DNA of 20,432 nt from GCA-003244245 sp050699655 (GCA_050699655.1 JBOHFJ010000032.1:1-20432), one strand, 5' to 3'; counted from the stretch's first letter, positions 12,932 to 20,432 are shown. Numbers and translations: made by a program. The notes: a model not told the origin generated them from the letters alone.

Positions 12932-14425
12932 ATGTCGACGTTGAGCGAGTTGCTTGCCCGGCACACCCAGTGCTCCGCCGCGGCGGTCGGTCACCTGCAG
13001 CGGATCGTTGCCGAGTGGCAGCTGCTCGCTGATCTCGCTTTCGCGGATCTGCTGATGTGGGCGCCGTTGGGTGCCGCGCAGGCGCCCGCGGAGTTCCTCT
13101 GCGTGGCTCACGTCCGACCCACCACCGGCCCCACCGTGCATCCCGAGGACGTGGTCGGCATTCGCGCCAACGACACCGAGTGTCCCCAGCTGCGCCAAGC
13201 GTTGCGGCAAGGCGCTGTCCTGCGCGATGATCAGCCCCGCTGGCTGCTCGGTGTCCCGGTGCGTCACGAGGTGGTGCCGGTGCGGCTGGGCGAGCGGCTG
13301 ATCGCCGTCCTGGGGCGGGAGGCCAACCTGGTGGCGCCCCGAGTGCCCAGCCGGTTGGAGATCGCGTATCTGGGAATCGCCGCCGACCTGTGTCAGATGC
13401 TGGCCGATGGCACTTTTCCCGACGCCGGTACCACCGCGGATCGGCACAGTGGCCCGCGAGCGGGCGACGGCTTGCTCCGGCTGGACGCCGCTGGAATCGT
13501 GATCTACGCAAGTCCCAACGCGTTGTCGGCCTACCACCGGATGGGGCACGCGGCGGACCTCCAAGGTGAACAGCTCTCCCCGCTGACTCGCGGGCTGATC
13601 TCTGACCCGTTCGACGCCGCGGAGGTGGCGCAGCGGATTCGCGCCGCGATCCAGGGCAGCCCGAGTACCCGGATCGAGGCCGATGCGGCCGGAGCCACGA
13701 TTCTGTTCCGCGCGCTGCCACTGTGCCCGCGGGGAGCGCCGGCCGGAGCGTTGGTTCTGGTTCGGGATGTGACCGAGCTGCGTAGCCGCGACCGTGCGCT
13801 GTTGTCCAAGGATGCGATCATCAGAGAGATTCACCATCGGGTGAAGAACAATTTACAGACAGTGGCTGCGCTGCTGCGGTTGCAATCCCGCCGTACCGCG
13901 AATGTCGAGGCCCGCCAGGCGTTGCAGGAGTCGGTGCGCCGGGTGGCCTCCATCGCCATGGTGCACGAGACGTTGTCTATCTCCCTTGACGAGCGGGTGG
14001 ACATTGATGACCTCGTGGACAAGGTGCTCGGCATGGTCGCGGAGGTGTCGGGTACGGAGAGCCGAGTCATCGTGCGACGGGAGGGCTCAGCGGGGATCCT
14101 GAGCGCTCAACTCGCTACGCCGCTGGTCATGGTACTCACTGAGCTGGTGCAGAACGCCCTGGAACATGCTTTTGAACCTGGCCAGTGCGGTGAGGTGACA
14201 CTGAGCGCCGAGCGATCCGCAGGGTCGCTACAGGTGATCGTCTCCGATGATGGCCGCGGGCTTCCGCCCGCGTTCTCGCTGGCCAAGGCTGAGCGGCTGG
14301 GCCTACAGATCGTCCAGACTCTGGTCGCTTCCGAGCTGAGAGGGTCCCTGGAACTGCAACGACGAGAACCTCGGGGGACGATGGCGGTGCTCAAGCTGCC
14401 GCTGATGCCGCCTCGTCAACAGTGA
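12932..14425 (+). CDS. pdtaS: Sensor histidine kinase PdtaS (HisKA_2/HWE type)
   Basis: A 497-residue cytosolic two-component kinase whose known partner PdtaR is an ANTAR RNA-binding antiterminator. A GAF-like N-terminal domain covers about 1-150 and begins with the MSTL...EWQLLADLAFADLLMW pattern of the mycobacterial protein. A PAS domain covers about 170-285. The phospho-acceptor box IHHRVKNNLQ has its key His near residue 302. The ATPase domain has an N box (ELVQNALEHAF) and a G box (DDGRGLP). No membrane segment is seen. The gene starts 27 bases after the biotinyl protein, likely the same transcript, and is convergent with whiB1. The response regulator is not in the window. Confidence 0.93.
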   Translation: MSTLSELLARHTQCSAAAVGHLQRIVAEWQLLADLAFADLLMWAPLGAAQAPAEFLCVAHVRPTTGPTVHPEDVVGIRANDTECPQLRQALRQGAVLRDDQPRWLLGVPVRHEVVPVRLGERLIAVLGREANLVAPRVPSRLEIAYLGIAADLCQMLADGTFPDAGTTADRHSGPRAGDGLLRLDAAGIVIYASPNALSAYHRMGHAADLQGEQLSPLTRGLISDPFDAAEVAQRIRAAIQGSPSTRIEADAAGATILFRALPLCPRGAPAGALVLVRDVTELRSRDRALLSKDAIIREIHHRVKNNLQTVAALLRLQSRRTANVEARQALQESVRRVASIAMVHETLSISLDERVDIDDLVDKVLGMVAEVSGTESRVIVRREGSAGILSAQLATPLVMVLTELVQNALEHAFEPGQCGEVTLSAERSAGSLQVIVSDDGRGLPPAFSLAKAERLGLQIVQTLVASELRGSLELQRREPRGTMAVLKLPLMPPRQQ

Positions 14426-14447
14426 GATCCGATGTCCCGACAAGGGT

Positions 14448-14489
14448 TCGGGAGAGGTCCGGCCGATGATAAAGCCGGACCTCTCCCGA
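14448..14489. terminator. Bidirectional terminator between pdtaS and whiB1
   Basis: A perfect 16-bp stem (14448-14463 with 14474-14489) encloses a 10-base loop, placed between the stops of the convergent pdtaS and whiB1 genes. Confidence 0.87.
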
Positions 14490-14519
14490 GTCGTTCCAGA
14501 TGATCGTGCTAGATGCGGA

Positions 14520-14774
14520 TCAGACGCCGTTACGGGCCCCAGTGCGAGCGTTGCGCCTCTTCACAGCGCGTCGCTCGTCCTCGCTCATACCGCCCCACAC
14601 GCCAGCATCCTGTCCGGAGGCGAGTGCCCAGTTGAGACACTCGGCATTGACCGGGCAGCGCCGGCAGACAGCTTTCGCCTCGGTGATCTGCAGTAGAGCG
14701 GGGCCGCTGGTTCCCACGGGGAAGAACAGCTCGGGGTCCTCGTCTCGGCAGGCCGCGCGGTGGCGCCAGTCCAT
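14520..14774 (-). CDS. whiB1: WhiB1 iron-sulfur transcriptional regulator
   Basis: An 84-residue Wbl protein that binds a [4Fe-4S] cluster, reacts with nitric oxide and interacts with the principal sigma factor. Cluster ligands are Cys9, Cys37, Cys40 and Cys46. The GVWGG turn follows, then a basic RRAVKRRNARTGARN DNA-binding tail. Length equals that of M. tuberculosis WhiB1. The ATG lies 9 bases after AGGAG. The position beside pdtaS matches Rv3219/Rv3220c. A CRP-type palindrome lies upstream. Confidence 0.96.
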   Translation of the reverse strand: MDWRHRAACRDEDPELFFPVGTSGPALLQITEAKAVCRRCPVNAECLNWALASGQDAGVWGGMSEDERRAVKRRNARTGARNGV

Positions 14775-14846
14775 GGTGCTTGCTCCTCGTCGATCGCGCT
14801 GGTGACTCCTGTGTCCCAGTGCTGTCGTCGTCTTGTCATTTGGGCT

Positions 14847-14862
14847 TGTGAATGATTTCACA
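14847..14862. promoter_or_regulatory. CRP-type operator upstream of whiB1
   Basis: TGTGAATGATTTCACA is a perfect TGTGA-N6-TCACA site, extended by one matching base on each side. It is centred about 80 bases before the whiB1 start. On the whiB1 strand a TTGACA lies at 14879-14874, so the palindrome would overlap the -10 region if that hexamer is the -35. In M. tuberculosis whiB1 is a known CRP/cAMP target. Confidence 0.75.
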
Positions 14863-15247
14863 ATCACCCGCGATGTCAAGAGGCATCTACGGACTCGGGG
14901 GGCTAATTCACCCGGGGGTACCCTGTCGAGTGAACCGCTAACCGCATGTGAAACTGATTCGCCAAGCGCCATTCGGGTGTAACTGTGTGTCACGATCGCT
15001 TGATCAGGATTGTCTGCTTCGGGTCGCCACCGCGATAAGATCACCGCGAGACCACCCGAGAAACCCCCTGAATCGCCAGGCCGGAGGCTTCTCAGCAGCT
15101 AACCCTATGGCATCTAACGACACTGCCAGCCCGAACGTTTCGGACCAGTTTCGTGTCTGGCGCCTGTCCCACCTGTCGTGGTGGTGAGCCGGAGGTGGGC
15201 GGCTACGCTGCGATGGTGGCCGCCGTACTCGCTCGCGCGGAGCCGGC
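14863..15247. other. Non-coding intergenic stretch between whiB1 and the membrane-protein gene
   Basis: Holds the presumed whiB1 promoter (TTGACA at 14879-14874, minus strand). I see no conserved ORF: the open frames here lack ribosome sites and family features. A TTGTCT at 15010 and TAAGAT at 15036 could be part of a plus-strand promoter, but spacing is poor. A small RNA cannot be excluded. Confidence 0.4.
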
Positions 15248-15628
15248 ATGAACACCGACCCCGCGCCACGCCCGGTACGCGGTGCGGGTGTGCTCGTGGG
15301 GCTGCAGGGCCTGACCGGTGTCGTGATCGCGGCTGGGCTTCTCGTTGCGGCGGTGCGCGGACCCACCGGCCCGGTACCGGGGGCCACTGCGGCCTGCTTG
15401 GCTAGCTTCGGGGTCATCCTGCTCGTCGTGGGCGTGAAGCTGGTGCGGGGCCGCCGCGGTGCTCGGACTCCGGCCGTAGTCGCCCAGCTCCTGCTGCTCG
15501 GTGTTTGCTGGTCCGCCGCGGGCCCGTCAGCCCAGCCGGCCTATGGGGTGCCGGCCGCCGCGTTCTGTGTGCTCGTGCTCATCCTGCTGTTCTGTCCCCC
15601 CGCCCTGCGCTGGGCAGGGTTCAGTTGA
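15248..15628 (+). CDS. Small integral membrane protein, four predicted helices
   Basis: A 126-residue hydrophobic protein with candidate membrane helices at about 13-35, 46-66, 73-90 and 99-117, and a basic loop (RGRRGAR) after the second. Function unknown. A similarly placed small membrane protein occurs near whiB1 in mycobacteria (Rv3217c region), but I cannot confirm homology. The ribosome site (GGAG) is modest. The 3' end overlaps the convergent SirB1-like gene by 8 bases. Confidence 0.75.
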   Translation: MNTDPAPRPVRGAGVLVGLQGLTGVVIAAGLLVAAVRGPTGPVPGATAACLASFGVILLVVGVKLVRGRRGARTPAVVAQLLLLGVCWSAAGPSAQPAYGVPAAAFCVLVLILLFCPPALRWAGFS

Positions 15629-16400
15629 GGTGCGCTCGTAGGCCGCGCGCCGCGTATTCGAGGAGTTCCGCGTGCTGCGGCCACTGGGGGATCTGCGACT
15701 CGAGGAACTTGGCGCCGTCGATGAAGCGTCCTTGCCGGCCGAGTGTGCGCCCCAGCTCGATGAGTTCCTGACTCCCCACCCCGGGCAGCGCCAAGCGCAT
15801 CCGCAACACCCATTCCAGGTCGGCGGGACGCCCGAGGTCCCGGTAGGCGATCCGCAGATTCGCCAAGATACGGACGAAGATCGCCCTCCTGGGTGCGGTC
15901 GTCAGCAGGTGCCGCCCGAACGCCACGTCCGGACCGGCCTGGCTGACGCTGCGGAAGAGCGCCTCGCATCCGGCGAGGTCCAGCAGTACACCACCGTTGA
16001 AGGCGTCGAGGTAATGATCGGTGGCCATGGGCCGGACGAGGAAGTGACCGGGCATGCTGACGCCCTCCAGCGACACCCCGGCGCGGCGCCCCACCTCAAG
16101 GCAGACGACTGACAACGTGATCGGAAGGCCGAGCCTGCGCTCGAGCACTCGATCCAGCAGCGAGTTGCCCGGGTCGTAGTAGTTCGCGGTGTTGCCGGCG
16201 AACCTCTCCTCGACGAACAGCCGGTGGATGAGCGTCTCGAGCGAGTCGACCCGCTGCGCCAGCCGGTCCAGCTCGCGCAGCCAGGCGGAAAGGTCGAGCC
16301 TGGGATCCGCACCGGCGGCGATCGCGAGCGCGCCTACGTCGAGCTCCGGCCCGGGCCCGCGCCCGGCCAGCAAGGAGATGAAGCGCTCGACTGCGTTCAC
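15621..16400 (-). CDS. SirB1 / transglutaminase-like (Transglut_core2) family protein
   Basis: A 259-residue protein. The region NYYDPGNSLLDRVLERRLGL and the following PITLSVVCLEVGRRAG segment, then GVSMPGHFLVRP and YLDAFNGGVLLD, are characteristic of the SirB1 family, a transglutaminase/protease-like fold. The C-terminal half resembles TPR helices (ILANLRIAYRDLGRPADLEW, then LGRQGRFIDGAKFLE). Catalytic function in bacteria is not established. GTG 16400 starts 4 bases after the stop of the lipoprotein gene, so it is in that operon. Confidence 0.85.
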   Translation of the reverse strand: MNAVERFISLLAGRGPGPELDVGALAIAAGADPRLDLSAWLRELDRLAQRVDSLETLIHRLFVEERFAGNTANYYDPGNSLLDRVLERRLGLPITLSVVCLEVGRRAGVSLEGVSMPGHFLVRPMATDHYLDAFNGGVLLDLAGCEALFRSVSQAGPDVAFGRHLLTTAPRRAIFVRILANLRIAYRDLGRPADLEWVLRMRLALPGVGSQELIELGRTLGRQGRFIDGAKFLESQIPQWPQHAELLEYAARGLRAHLN

Positions 16401-16404
16401 GGGA

Positions 16405-18009
16405 CTACTGAGCGGTGTCTGGTTGGCAGACCAGTCCGGTAGCGGGCACCGTGCCCTGGGTCAGGTAGGTGTCCACGGCGGTGTTGATGCACGTGCTGCC
16501 CCGGCCATAGGCGGTGTGCCCATCACCGTTGTAGGTGAGCAGCACCGATGAGCCCAACTGGTTGGCCATGTCCTTGGCCGAGGGGTACGGCGTGGCCGGA
16601 TCGTGGATGGTCCCGACGACCAGGATCGGTGGTAAGCCCGCGTAATGGATCTGGTGCGGCTGGCTCTGCGCGGGCACCGGCCAGTACGCGCACGTCAGGT
16701 CGCCCCAGGCGAGGGAAGCTCCGAGCAGCGGGGAAGCCCGCTCATAGTCAGGCAACTCCGCTTGGACATCACCAGCTGAGTGCACCGCGTCGGGGTGATC
16801 GAGGCAGTTGATCGCGGCGTTTGCTGCGGTCTGATTGGAGTAGTGCCCCGTCTTGGGGTCACGCTCGTTGTACAGATCAGCCAGCACCAGCAGCCCGTGC
16901 CCGTCGCCGGTCAACGCTTGGGCCAGAACCCGGCGCAGCAGCGGCCATGTCTGGGGGCTGTCGTACATGGTGACCAGCACACCGGTTTGGGCCAGCGCTC
17001 CATCGAGCATCCGGTTGCCGCCGGTGGACAGCGGATGCGCCTGGGTCGACGCGAAGAAAGCGGTCAGTTTCTGTGCGGCGCTGGTCGCATCCGTGCCCAG
17101 CGGGCAGTCGGGATGCGTGGTGCAGTCGGCGATGAATAGGGTGATCTCGTCCTGGAAGCCGACGGCCTGCTCAATGCTCAGTTGTTGCTCGGTCAGGTCC
17201 GGGGGCAGCGGGCCATCCAGCACCGCCCGGGCGATGTGCGTCGGAAAGAGCTGGGCGTAGACCGCGCCGAGGTACGTGCCGTAGGAAGCCCCAAGGTAGT
17301 ACATCTTCTGGTCACCGAGCACGGCGCGGAGGATGTCCATGTCACGGGCCGCGTTCGGGGTGCCCAGGTAGGGCAGCAGGACGGCTGAGTGGGTCTCGCA
17401 GCTCGCGTCGAAGGCCTTGTTCCCGGTCACCACCGCATCCACTTCGGTTGGGGTGGTCGGGTTCGGGTCGAGGGCCACGTAGCGGTCCATCTGGGTGTCG
17501 GTGAGACAGTTGACCGGTGCGCTGTGACCCACCCCGCGCGGGTCGAAGCCGATAATGTCGAAGTCGGCGCGCAGCTGCGGGTCGAAATGCGAAGGCTGGC
17601 CGGACTGAGCTGAATAGTTCTGCTCGACGAACTCCACACCTGACCCGCCTGGGCCACCGGGGTTGGTGATCAGCGAACCGATCCGGTGCGCGGGGTCGGT
17701 GGCCTGCTTGCGGACGACCGCGAGCTGGATGGTTGCCCGGCCCGGGTTGGTGTAGTCCAGCGGCACCGCCAATGAGGCGCATTCGAAGATCTTGTCGCAG
17801 CTCGACCAGGTCAGCTTCTGGGTGTAAAAGCGCTTCAGAGCCGCCGGCTCGCCGGCGGCTGCCGCGTTCGCGCTGGATGTCTGGGTGCCGGGGGCTGACG
17901 AGGGCTGAGAGCAGCTGGCTGGTACCAGAGCCAGCGCGGCGGCGCACGCGAGAGCCGTCGCGCGCGGGCGCCGCGACGGCCTCGCGGCCGGGGTTATTGG
18001 GGTTGACAG
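16405..18009 (-). CDS. Secreted lipoprotein, alpha/beta-hydrolase (tripeptidyl aminopeptidase/SlpD-Hip1-like)
   Basis: About 534 residues if started at CTG 18009. The N-terminus then reads as a lipoprotein signal: basic RPSRRPRAT, hydrophobic ALACAAALALVPAS, then lipobox Cys33. The mature part has the oxyanion segment TNPGGPGGSG, DIIGFDPRGVGHS, the nucleophile elbow LGASYGTYLG, the acid in VVGTIHDPATPYP and the histidine in NGDGHTAYG. It is most similar to actinobacterial exported tripeptidyl aminopeptidases and the Hip1/CaeA type. No ATG, GTG or TTG is in frame near the signal peptide; the only farther start lies inside sodN. CTG use or a sequence error must be considered. It follows sodN by 37 bases. 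Confidence 0.85.
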   Translation of the reverse strand: MSTPITPAARPSRRPRATALACAAALALVPASCSQPSSAPGTQTSSANAAAAGEPAALKRFYTQKLTWSSCDKIFECASLAVPLDYTNPGRATIQLAVVRKQATDPAHRIGSLITNPGGPGGSGVEFVEQNYSAQSGQPSHFDPQLRADFDIIGFDPRGVGHSAPVNCLTDTQMDRYVALDPNPTTPTEVDAVVTGNKAFDASCETHSAVLLPYLGTPNAARDMDILRAVLGDQKMYYLGASYGTYLGAVYAQLFPTHIARAVLDGPLPPDLTEQQLSIEQAVGFQDEITLFIADCTTHPDCPLGTDATSAAQKLTAFFASTQAHPLSTGGNRMLDGALAQTGVLVTMYDSPQTWPLLRRVLAQALTGDGHGLLVLADLYNERDPKTGHYSNQTAANAAINCLDHPDAVHSAGDVQAELPDYERASPLLGASLAWGDLTCAYWPVPAQSQPHQIHYAGLPPILVVGTIHDPATPYPSAKDMANQLGSSVLLTYNGDGHTAYGRGSTCINTAVDTYLTQGTVPATGLVCQPDTAQ

Positions 18010-18046
18010 CTTCCGTTTCCGATCATTCTCAATGGGACGGTTGTGC

Positions 18047-18460
18047 TCAGGAGTCCTGCTTGGTTTCCCAGAAAATCTTGTCAATCGCCGAGATGTGCTC
18101 CAGCAGCTGCTGGCCGGTCTGGGGGTCGTTCGAGCCCTTGGTGCCCGCGGCGCCCGCGGCCTTGGTGGCCTTGTTGAACAGCTCGTGGAGCTGCGGGTAC
18201 TTCTCGAAGTGCGGCGGCTTGAAGTAGTCGGTCCACAGCACCCAGAGGTGGTGCTTGACCAGGTCGCTGCGCTGCTCCTTGATCTCGATCGCGCGCGCGC
18301 GGAACACTGGGTCCTGGTTGGACTGGTACTTCTCCTGAATCGCCTTGACCGACTCGGCTTCGATCCGGGCCTGCGCCGGGTCGTAGATGCCGCACGGGAG
18401 GTCGCAGTGAGCGGTAACCTCCAGGCGGGGGCGGCGCGGAATGCTTGACAGCGGTCGCAT
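18047..18460 (-). CDS. sodN: Nickel superoxide dismutase SodN
   Basis: Converts superoxide to oxygen and hydrogen peroxide. A 137-residue precursor: a 17-residue propeptide, then HCDLPCGIYDP, the nickel hook. His18, Cys19 and Cys23 become His1, Cys2 and Cys6 after cleavage by the SodX protease encoded divergently. The four-helix remainder (ARIEAESVKAIQEKY, HHLWVLWTDYFKPPHF) is typical. ATG 18460 follows GGGAGGAACG. It is the first gene of a sodN - lipoprotein - SirB1 operon. Confidence 0.96.
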   Translation of the reverse strand: MRPLSSIPRRPRLEVTAHCDLPCGIYDPAQARIEAESVKAIQEKYQSNQDPVFRARAIEIKEQRSDLVKHHLWVLWTDYFKPPHFEKYPQLHELFNKATKAAGAAGTKGSNDPQTGQQLLEHISAIDKIFWETKQDS

Positions 18461-18545
18461 CGTTCCTCCCTGACGTGTGGTGCTTCGACGTCACGGGACC
18501 TTACTCGCGCGTGGCGTGTTGAGCATCCGCAGGCGGTGAGCATTC

Positions 18546-18944
18546 GTGTGCAGGGAGCGCCGCCGCTTCGGGTGGCCGTGGCGGCTCGCGGTGGTGCGTG
18601 GCCCGTCGATGTCCCCGACGCTGTGTGACGGCGATGTGCTGCTGGTCAGCCTGCGAGCCCGGCTACGTCCCGGGGCGGTGGTGCTGGTCCAGTGGGCGCA
18701 GCGCCCCGGGCAGATATCGGTCAAGCGCGCGGTGGGCCGGCACGCCGACGGCTGGTGGGTCCTAGGCGACAACCCAGCCGCCTCCACCGACTCCCGCCAC
18801 CTCGCAACCGCCACCCCCCTCGCGGTGGTCTTGGCCGTCCTCTCTCCGCGTTTTCGCATTCAGCGGGCTCAGCGGGGCAATGGACACCCGAATAACCCCG
18901 CTCAGCCCGCTGAATGCGGGGCGGTGGCACGGAGTTGGGAGTAG
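18546..18944 (+). CDS. sodX: Nickel-type superoxide dismutase maturation protease SodX
   Basis: S26 signal-peptidase-like protease that removes the SodN propeptide. The catalytic Ser21 lies in RGPSMSPTL and the general-base Lys60 in GQISVKRAVG. WWVLGDNPAASTDSR (about 70-84) is the conserved third box. GTG 18546 was used; the gene diverges from sodN across 85 bases. The conserved domain ends near residue 105 (SPRF). The last 27 residues are encoded by an inverted repeat and overlap the convergent epimerase gene, so the tail may be non-conserved. Confidence 0.9.
   Translation: MCRERRRFGWPWRLAVVRGPSMSPTLCDGDVLLVSLRARLRPGAVVLVQWAQRPGQISVKRAVGRHADGWWVLGDNPAASTDSRHLATATPLAVVLAVLSPRFRIQRAQRGNGHPNNPAQPAECGAVARSWE
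18855..18918. terminator. Long inverted repeat within overlapping 3' ends of sodX and the epimerase gene
   Basis: Arms of 23 bases (18855-18877 and 18896-18918) pair with a single mismatch around an 18-base loop. Preceded on the plus strand by TTTT. It lies inside the sodX C-terminal codons and reaches the last codons of the convergent gene, so it likely terminates both transcripts. Confidence 0.7.
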
Positions 18945-19522
18945 CGGAGTTGGCAGGCGGCCCAGGTGGGGAGGAGGTTGGTTTGGGTTGCTTCGGTTAG
19001 GGTGGGGGCTTCGCGGTCTTTGTCTGATATGATAATTTCGTTCTGGGGAGGCCAGGGGAGTTGCAGGGCCGGGTCCAGCGGGCACACCGTGTGTTCGGCC
19101 TCGAGGTGGTAGCCGGTGGAGCAGAGGTAGGTCATGACGGTGTCCTCGGCCAGTGCGATGAACGCATGCCCGACACCCTCGGGGAGGTACACCGCGCGGC
19201 AGGTCTCGGCATCCAGCAGCACCGACTCCCAGCGGCCGAACGTGGGGGAGCCCAGCCGGAGGTCGATCGCGATGTCCAGCAACGCACCCCGGGAGCAGTG
19301 CACGTACTTGGCCTGGCCTGGTGGCACGTCCGAGAAGTGCACGCCGCGGATCACGCCGCGTCGGGAGATGCTGTGGTTGGACTGTGCCAGGGTCAGCCGG
19401 TGACCGGTGGCCGCAATGAACGAAGATTGCTGAAACGGCGCCACGAATCGACCGCGCGCGTCGGGGAAGATGGTGGGAGCGAACTCGACTACTCCCGGCA
19501 CCGCCAGCTCACGGAACCGCAC
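18902..19522 (-). CDS. dTDP-4-dehydrorhamnose 3,5-epimerase family protein (RmlC-like)
   Basis: A 206-residue cupin epimerase acting on dTDP-4-keto-6-deoxyhexoses. Conserved stretches are NHSISRRGVIRGVHF (catalytic His62), GQAKYVHCSRGALLDIAIDL (Lys72 and an Asp), RAVYLPEGVGHAFIAL and YLCSTGYH (Tyr138). Whether it makes the rhamnose precursor or a secondary-metabolite deoxysugar is open, because no other rml gene is in the window. GTG 19522 was chosen because the family usually starts here; the ribosome site is weak. The last residues derive from the inverted repeat shared with sodX. Confidence 0.88.
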   Translation of the reverse strand: MRFRELAVPGVVEFAPTIFPDARGRFVAPFQQSSFIAATGHRLTLAQSNHSISRRGVIRGVHFSDVPPGQAKYVHCSRGALLDIAIDLRLGSPTFGRWESVLLDAETCRAVYLPEGVGHAFIALAEDTVMTYLCSTGYHLEAEHTVCPLDPALQLPWPPQNEIIISDKDREAPTLTEATQTNLLPTWAACQLRYSQLRATAPHSAG

Positions 19523-19752
19523 GGAGCCCCACTCTAGTCAGCGGCCGGCGGCGTAAAGCGACTCCGATCACCTGATCCGGTGACACTCTAGATCCACCAC
19601 CACAGAAGTTGACCCCTCCCTTGTTACCCGTGGTTGCGCGCGGCGCATAACTATTCGCCAGTTCGCGCGTTGGTGCACTCGGCAGGGTTGTGACACGTCG
19701 GTGCCAGATGTCCAAGCGCCAGTGGCTGTTGGCGCGGCGGGAGGGTAGTGCC
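19523..19752. promoter_or_regulatory. Divergent intergenic region with a TCACC-N6-GGTGA palindrome
   Basis: The 230 bases between the epimerase and PAS-protein genes contain a perfect palindrome TCACCTGATCCGGTGA (19568-19583), 46 bases upstream of the epimerase start, a plausible operator. CATAACTAT near 19647 could hold a -10 element for the plus-strand gene. No binding protein can be named. Confidence 0.35.
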
Positions 19753-20432
19753 GTGGCTGAGCGCGCTGAGCGGGTTGAGTTCGTGCCGTTATCATGGGAT
19801 CCCCGGCAGACGTCGTGGGTTGCGCCAAGTCGGCCACGTGCGTCTTTCCGGCCGGACCGGTCGATGTCGATGCAGTTGGACTCGTTGCCTGACGTCGCGG
19901 TGGCCCAGGATTCGGTGGATCAGGTGACTGTGGCCCGGATCCCACTGCCGGAGTCGCCTGCACTGGTCTGTTCGGGTGATGTTGTCGTTCAGGCGAACCA
20001 GGCGGCGGTCACGCTCGCTGGCCGGTGGCTGCCTGATTCGTTGACCGGCCTTTCTTTGCGCAACTTGCTCATGGGGCCCAATACCGACGCCGAAACCGAC
20101 GCTGAGCTGATCCGACCGGACGGGCGGACGGTGCCGGTGCGGGTGACGCGGTGGGCTGTGCCGGCTACGGACCTGCTCGTGGTGTTCCTGGTCGACATCT
20201 CCGACCTGTGTTCGGCTGGCCGCTCCCTGAGCACCGGGGAGTTCGTCGAGGAACGTGGGCGACTGCTCCAGGCGCAGCGCATCGCTCAGATCGGCAGCTT
20301 CACCTGGGAGTGGCCTACCAACAAGATCAACTGTAGCTCACCTTTGCGGGAGCTGTTCGCCGGGCGCTGCGTCGACGCGGCCGATCCTTTTCGGTACATC
20401 CATCCGGAGGATCTGCCCGATTTGTTCCGGCG
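19753..20432 (+). CDS. PAS-domain signalling protein, 5' part only
   Basis: The open frame runs off the window after about 226 codons. GTG 19753 was chosen because GGGAGGG lies 8 bases upstream; ATG 19708 and GTG 19690 are in frame but lack ribosome sites. The first 60 residues are unstructured and basic. A PAS-like domain follows (SPALVCSGDVVVQANQAA to LVVFLVDISDL), then a short helical linker (EERGRLLQAQRIAQIGSFTW) and the start of a second PAS domain (YIHPEDLPDLF). The output domain (kinase, GGDEF/EAL or phosphatase) lies beyond the window. No membrane segment is seen. Confidence 0.8.
   Translation, partial: MAERAERVEFVPLSWDPRQTSWVAPSRPRASFRPDRSMSMQLDSLPDVAVAQDSVDQVTVARIPLPESPALVCSGDVVVQANQAAVTLAGRWLPDSLTGLSLRNLLMGPNTDAETDAELIRPDGRTVPVRVTRWAVPATDLLVVFLVDISDLCSAGRSLSTGEFVEERGRLLQAQRIAQIGSFTWEWPTNKINCSSPLRELFAGRCVDAADPFRYIHPEDLPDLFR

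Noticed and set aside
12596..13837. 413-codon minus-strand open frame opposite pdtaS and the biotinyl gene
   Set aside because: Antisense shadow; both plus-strand genes have clear domains and motifs, this frame has none.
14948..15187. 79-codon plus-strand frame in the whiB1 upstream gap
   Set aside because: No ribosome site, no domain, and it covers likely regulatory DNA; not supported as a gene.

Overview
High-GC actinobacterial DNA. The order rsgA - aroA - SRAP peptidase - sigR/rsrA - bL37 - biotinyl protein - pdtaS - whiB1 matches the Mycobacterium tuberculosis sigH-whiB1 neighbourhood. Together with a nickel superoxide dismutase and its protease, this suggests a Pseudonocardiales-type organism. 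The species cannot be fixed from sequence reading alone.

Left arm (1-7.6 kb, all minus strand): a RiPP biosynthetic operon placed directly downstream of rsgA, behind an AT-rich spacer. In transcription order it holds a truncated RRE/E1-like leader-binding protein, a short out-of-frame peptide that closely resembles the leader/core junction of thiopeptide precursors of the GE2270/thiomuracin type, an intercistronic hairpin, a split LanB (glutamylation-type dehydratase), an intact SpaB_C/thiopeptide-type protein, a second SpaB_C protein broken by an internal deletion, a class III lanthipeptide synthetase (LanKC) and a 40-residue class III precursor. That precursor has one labionin motif (S-x2-S-x3-C). 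A perfect 12-bp hairpin closes the operon. The thiopeptide-like half shows three signs of decay (truncated RRE protein, out-of-frame precursor, deleted SpaB_C paralogue). The LanKC/LanA half looks intact. No YcaO, dehydrogenase, transporter or leader peptidase is visible in the window.

Middle (7.6-15.6 kb): housekeeping and stress genes. rsgA and aroA lie on the minus strand. The SRAP peptidase and an alpha/beta hydrolase diverge on the plus strand, followed by the thiol-oxidative-stress pair sigR-rsrA with a perfect SigR-type autopromoter (GGAAT-N18-GTT). Next come the 24-residue ribosomal protein bL37, a biotinyl/lipoyl carrier, the histidine kinase PdtaS and convergent whiB1. A perfect CRP-type palindrome lies upstream of whiB1.

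Right arm (15.2-20.4 kb): a small membrane protein, then a minus-strand operon sodN - secreted alpha/beta-hydrolase lipoprotein - SirB1-like protein, the divergent Ni-SOD maturation protease sodX, an RmlC-like sugar epimerase, and the 5' part of a PAS-domain signalling protein that runs off the window. Convergent gene pairs are separated by strong hairpins.
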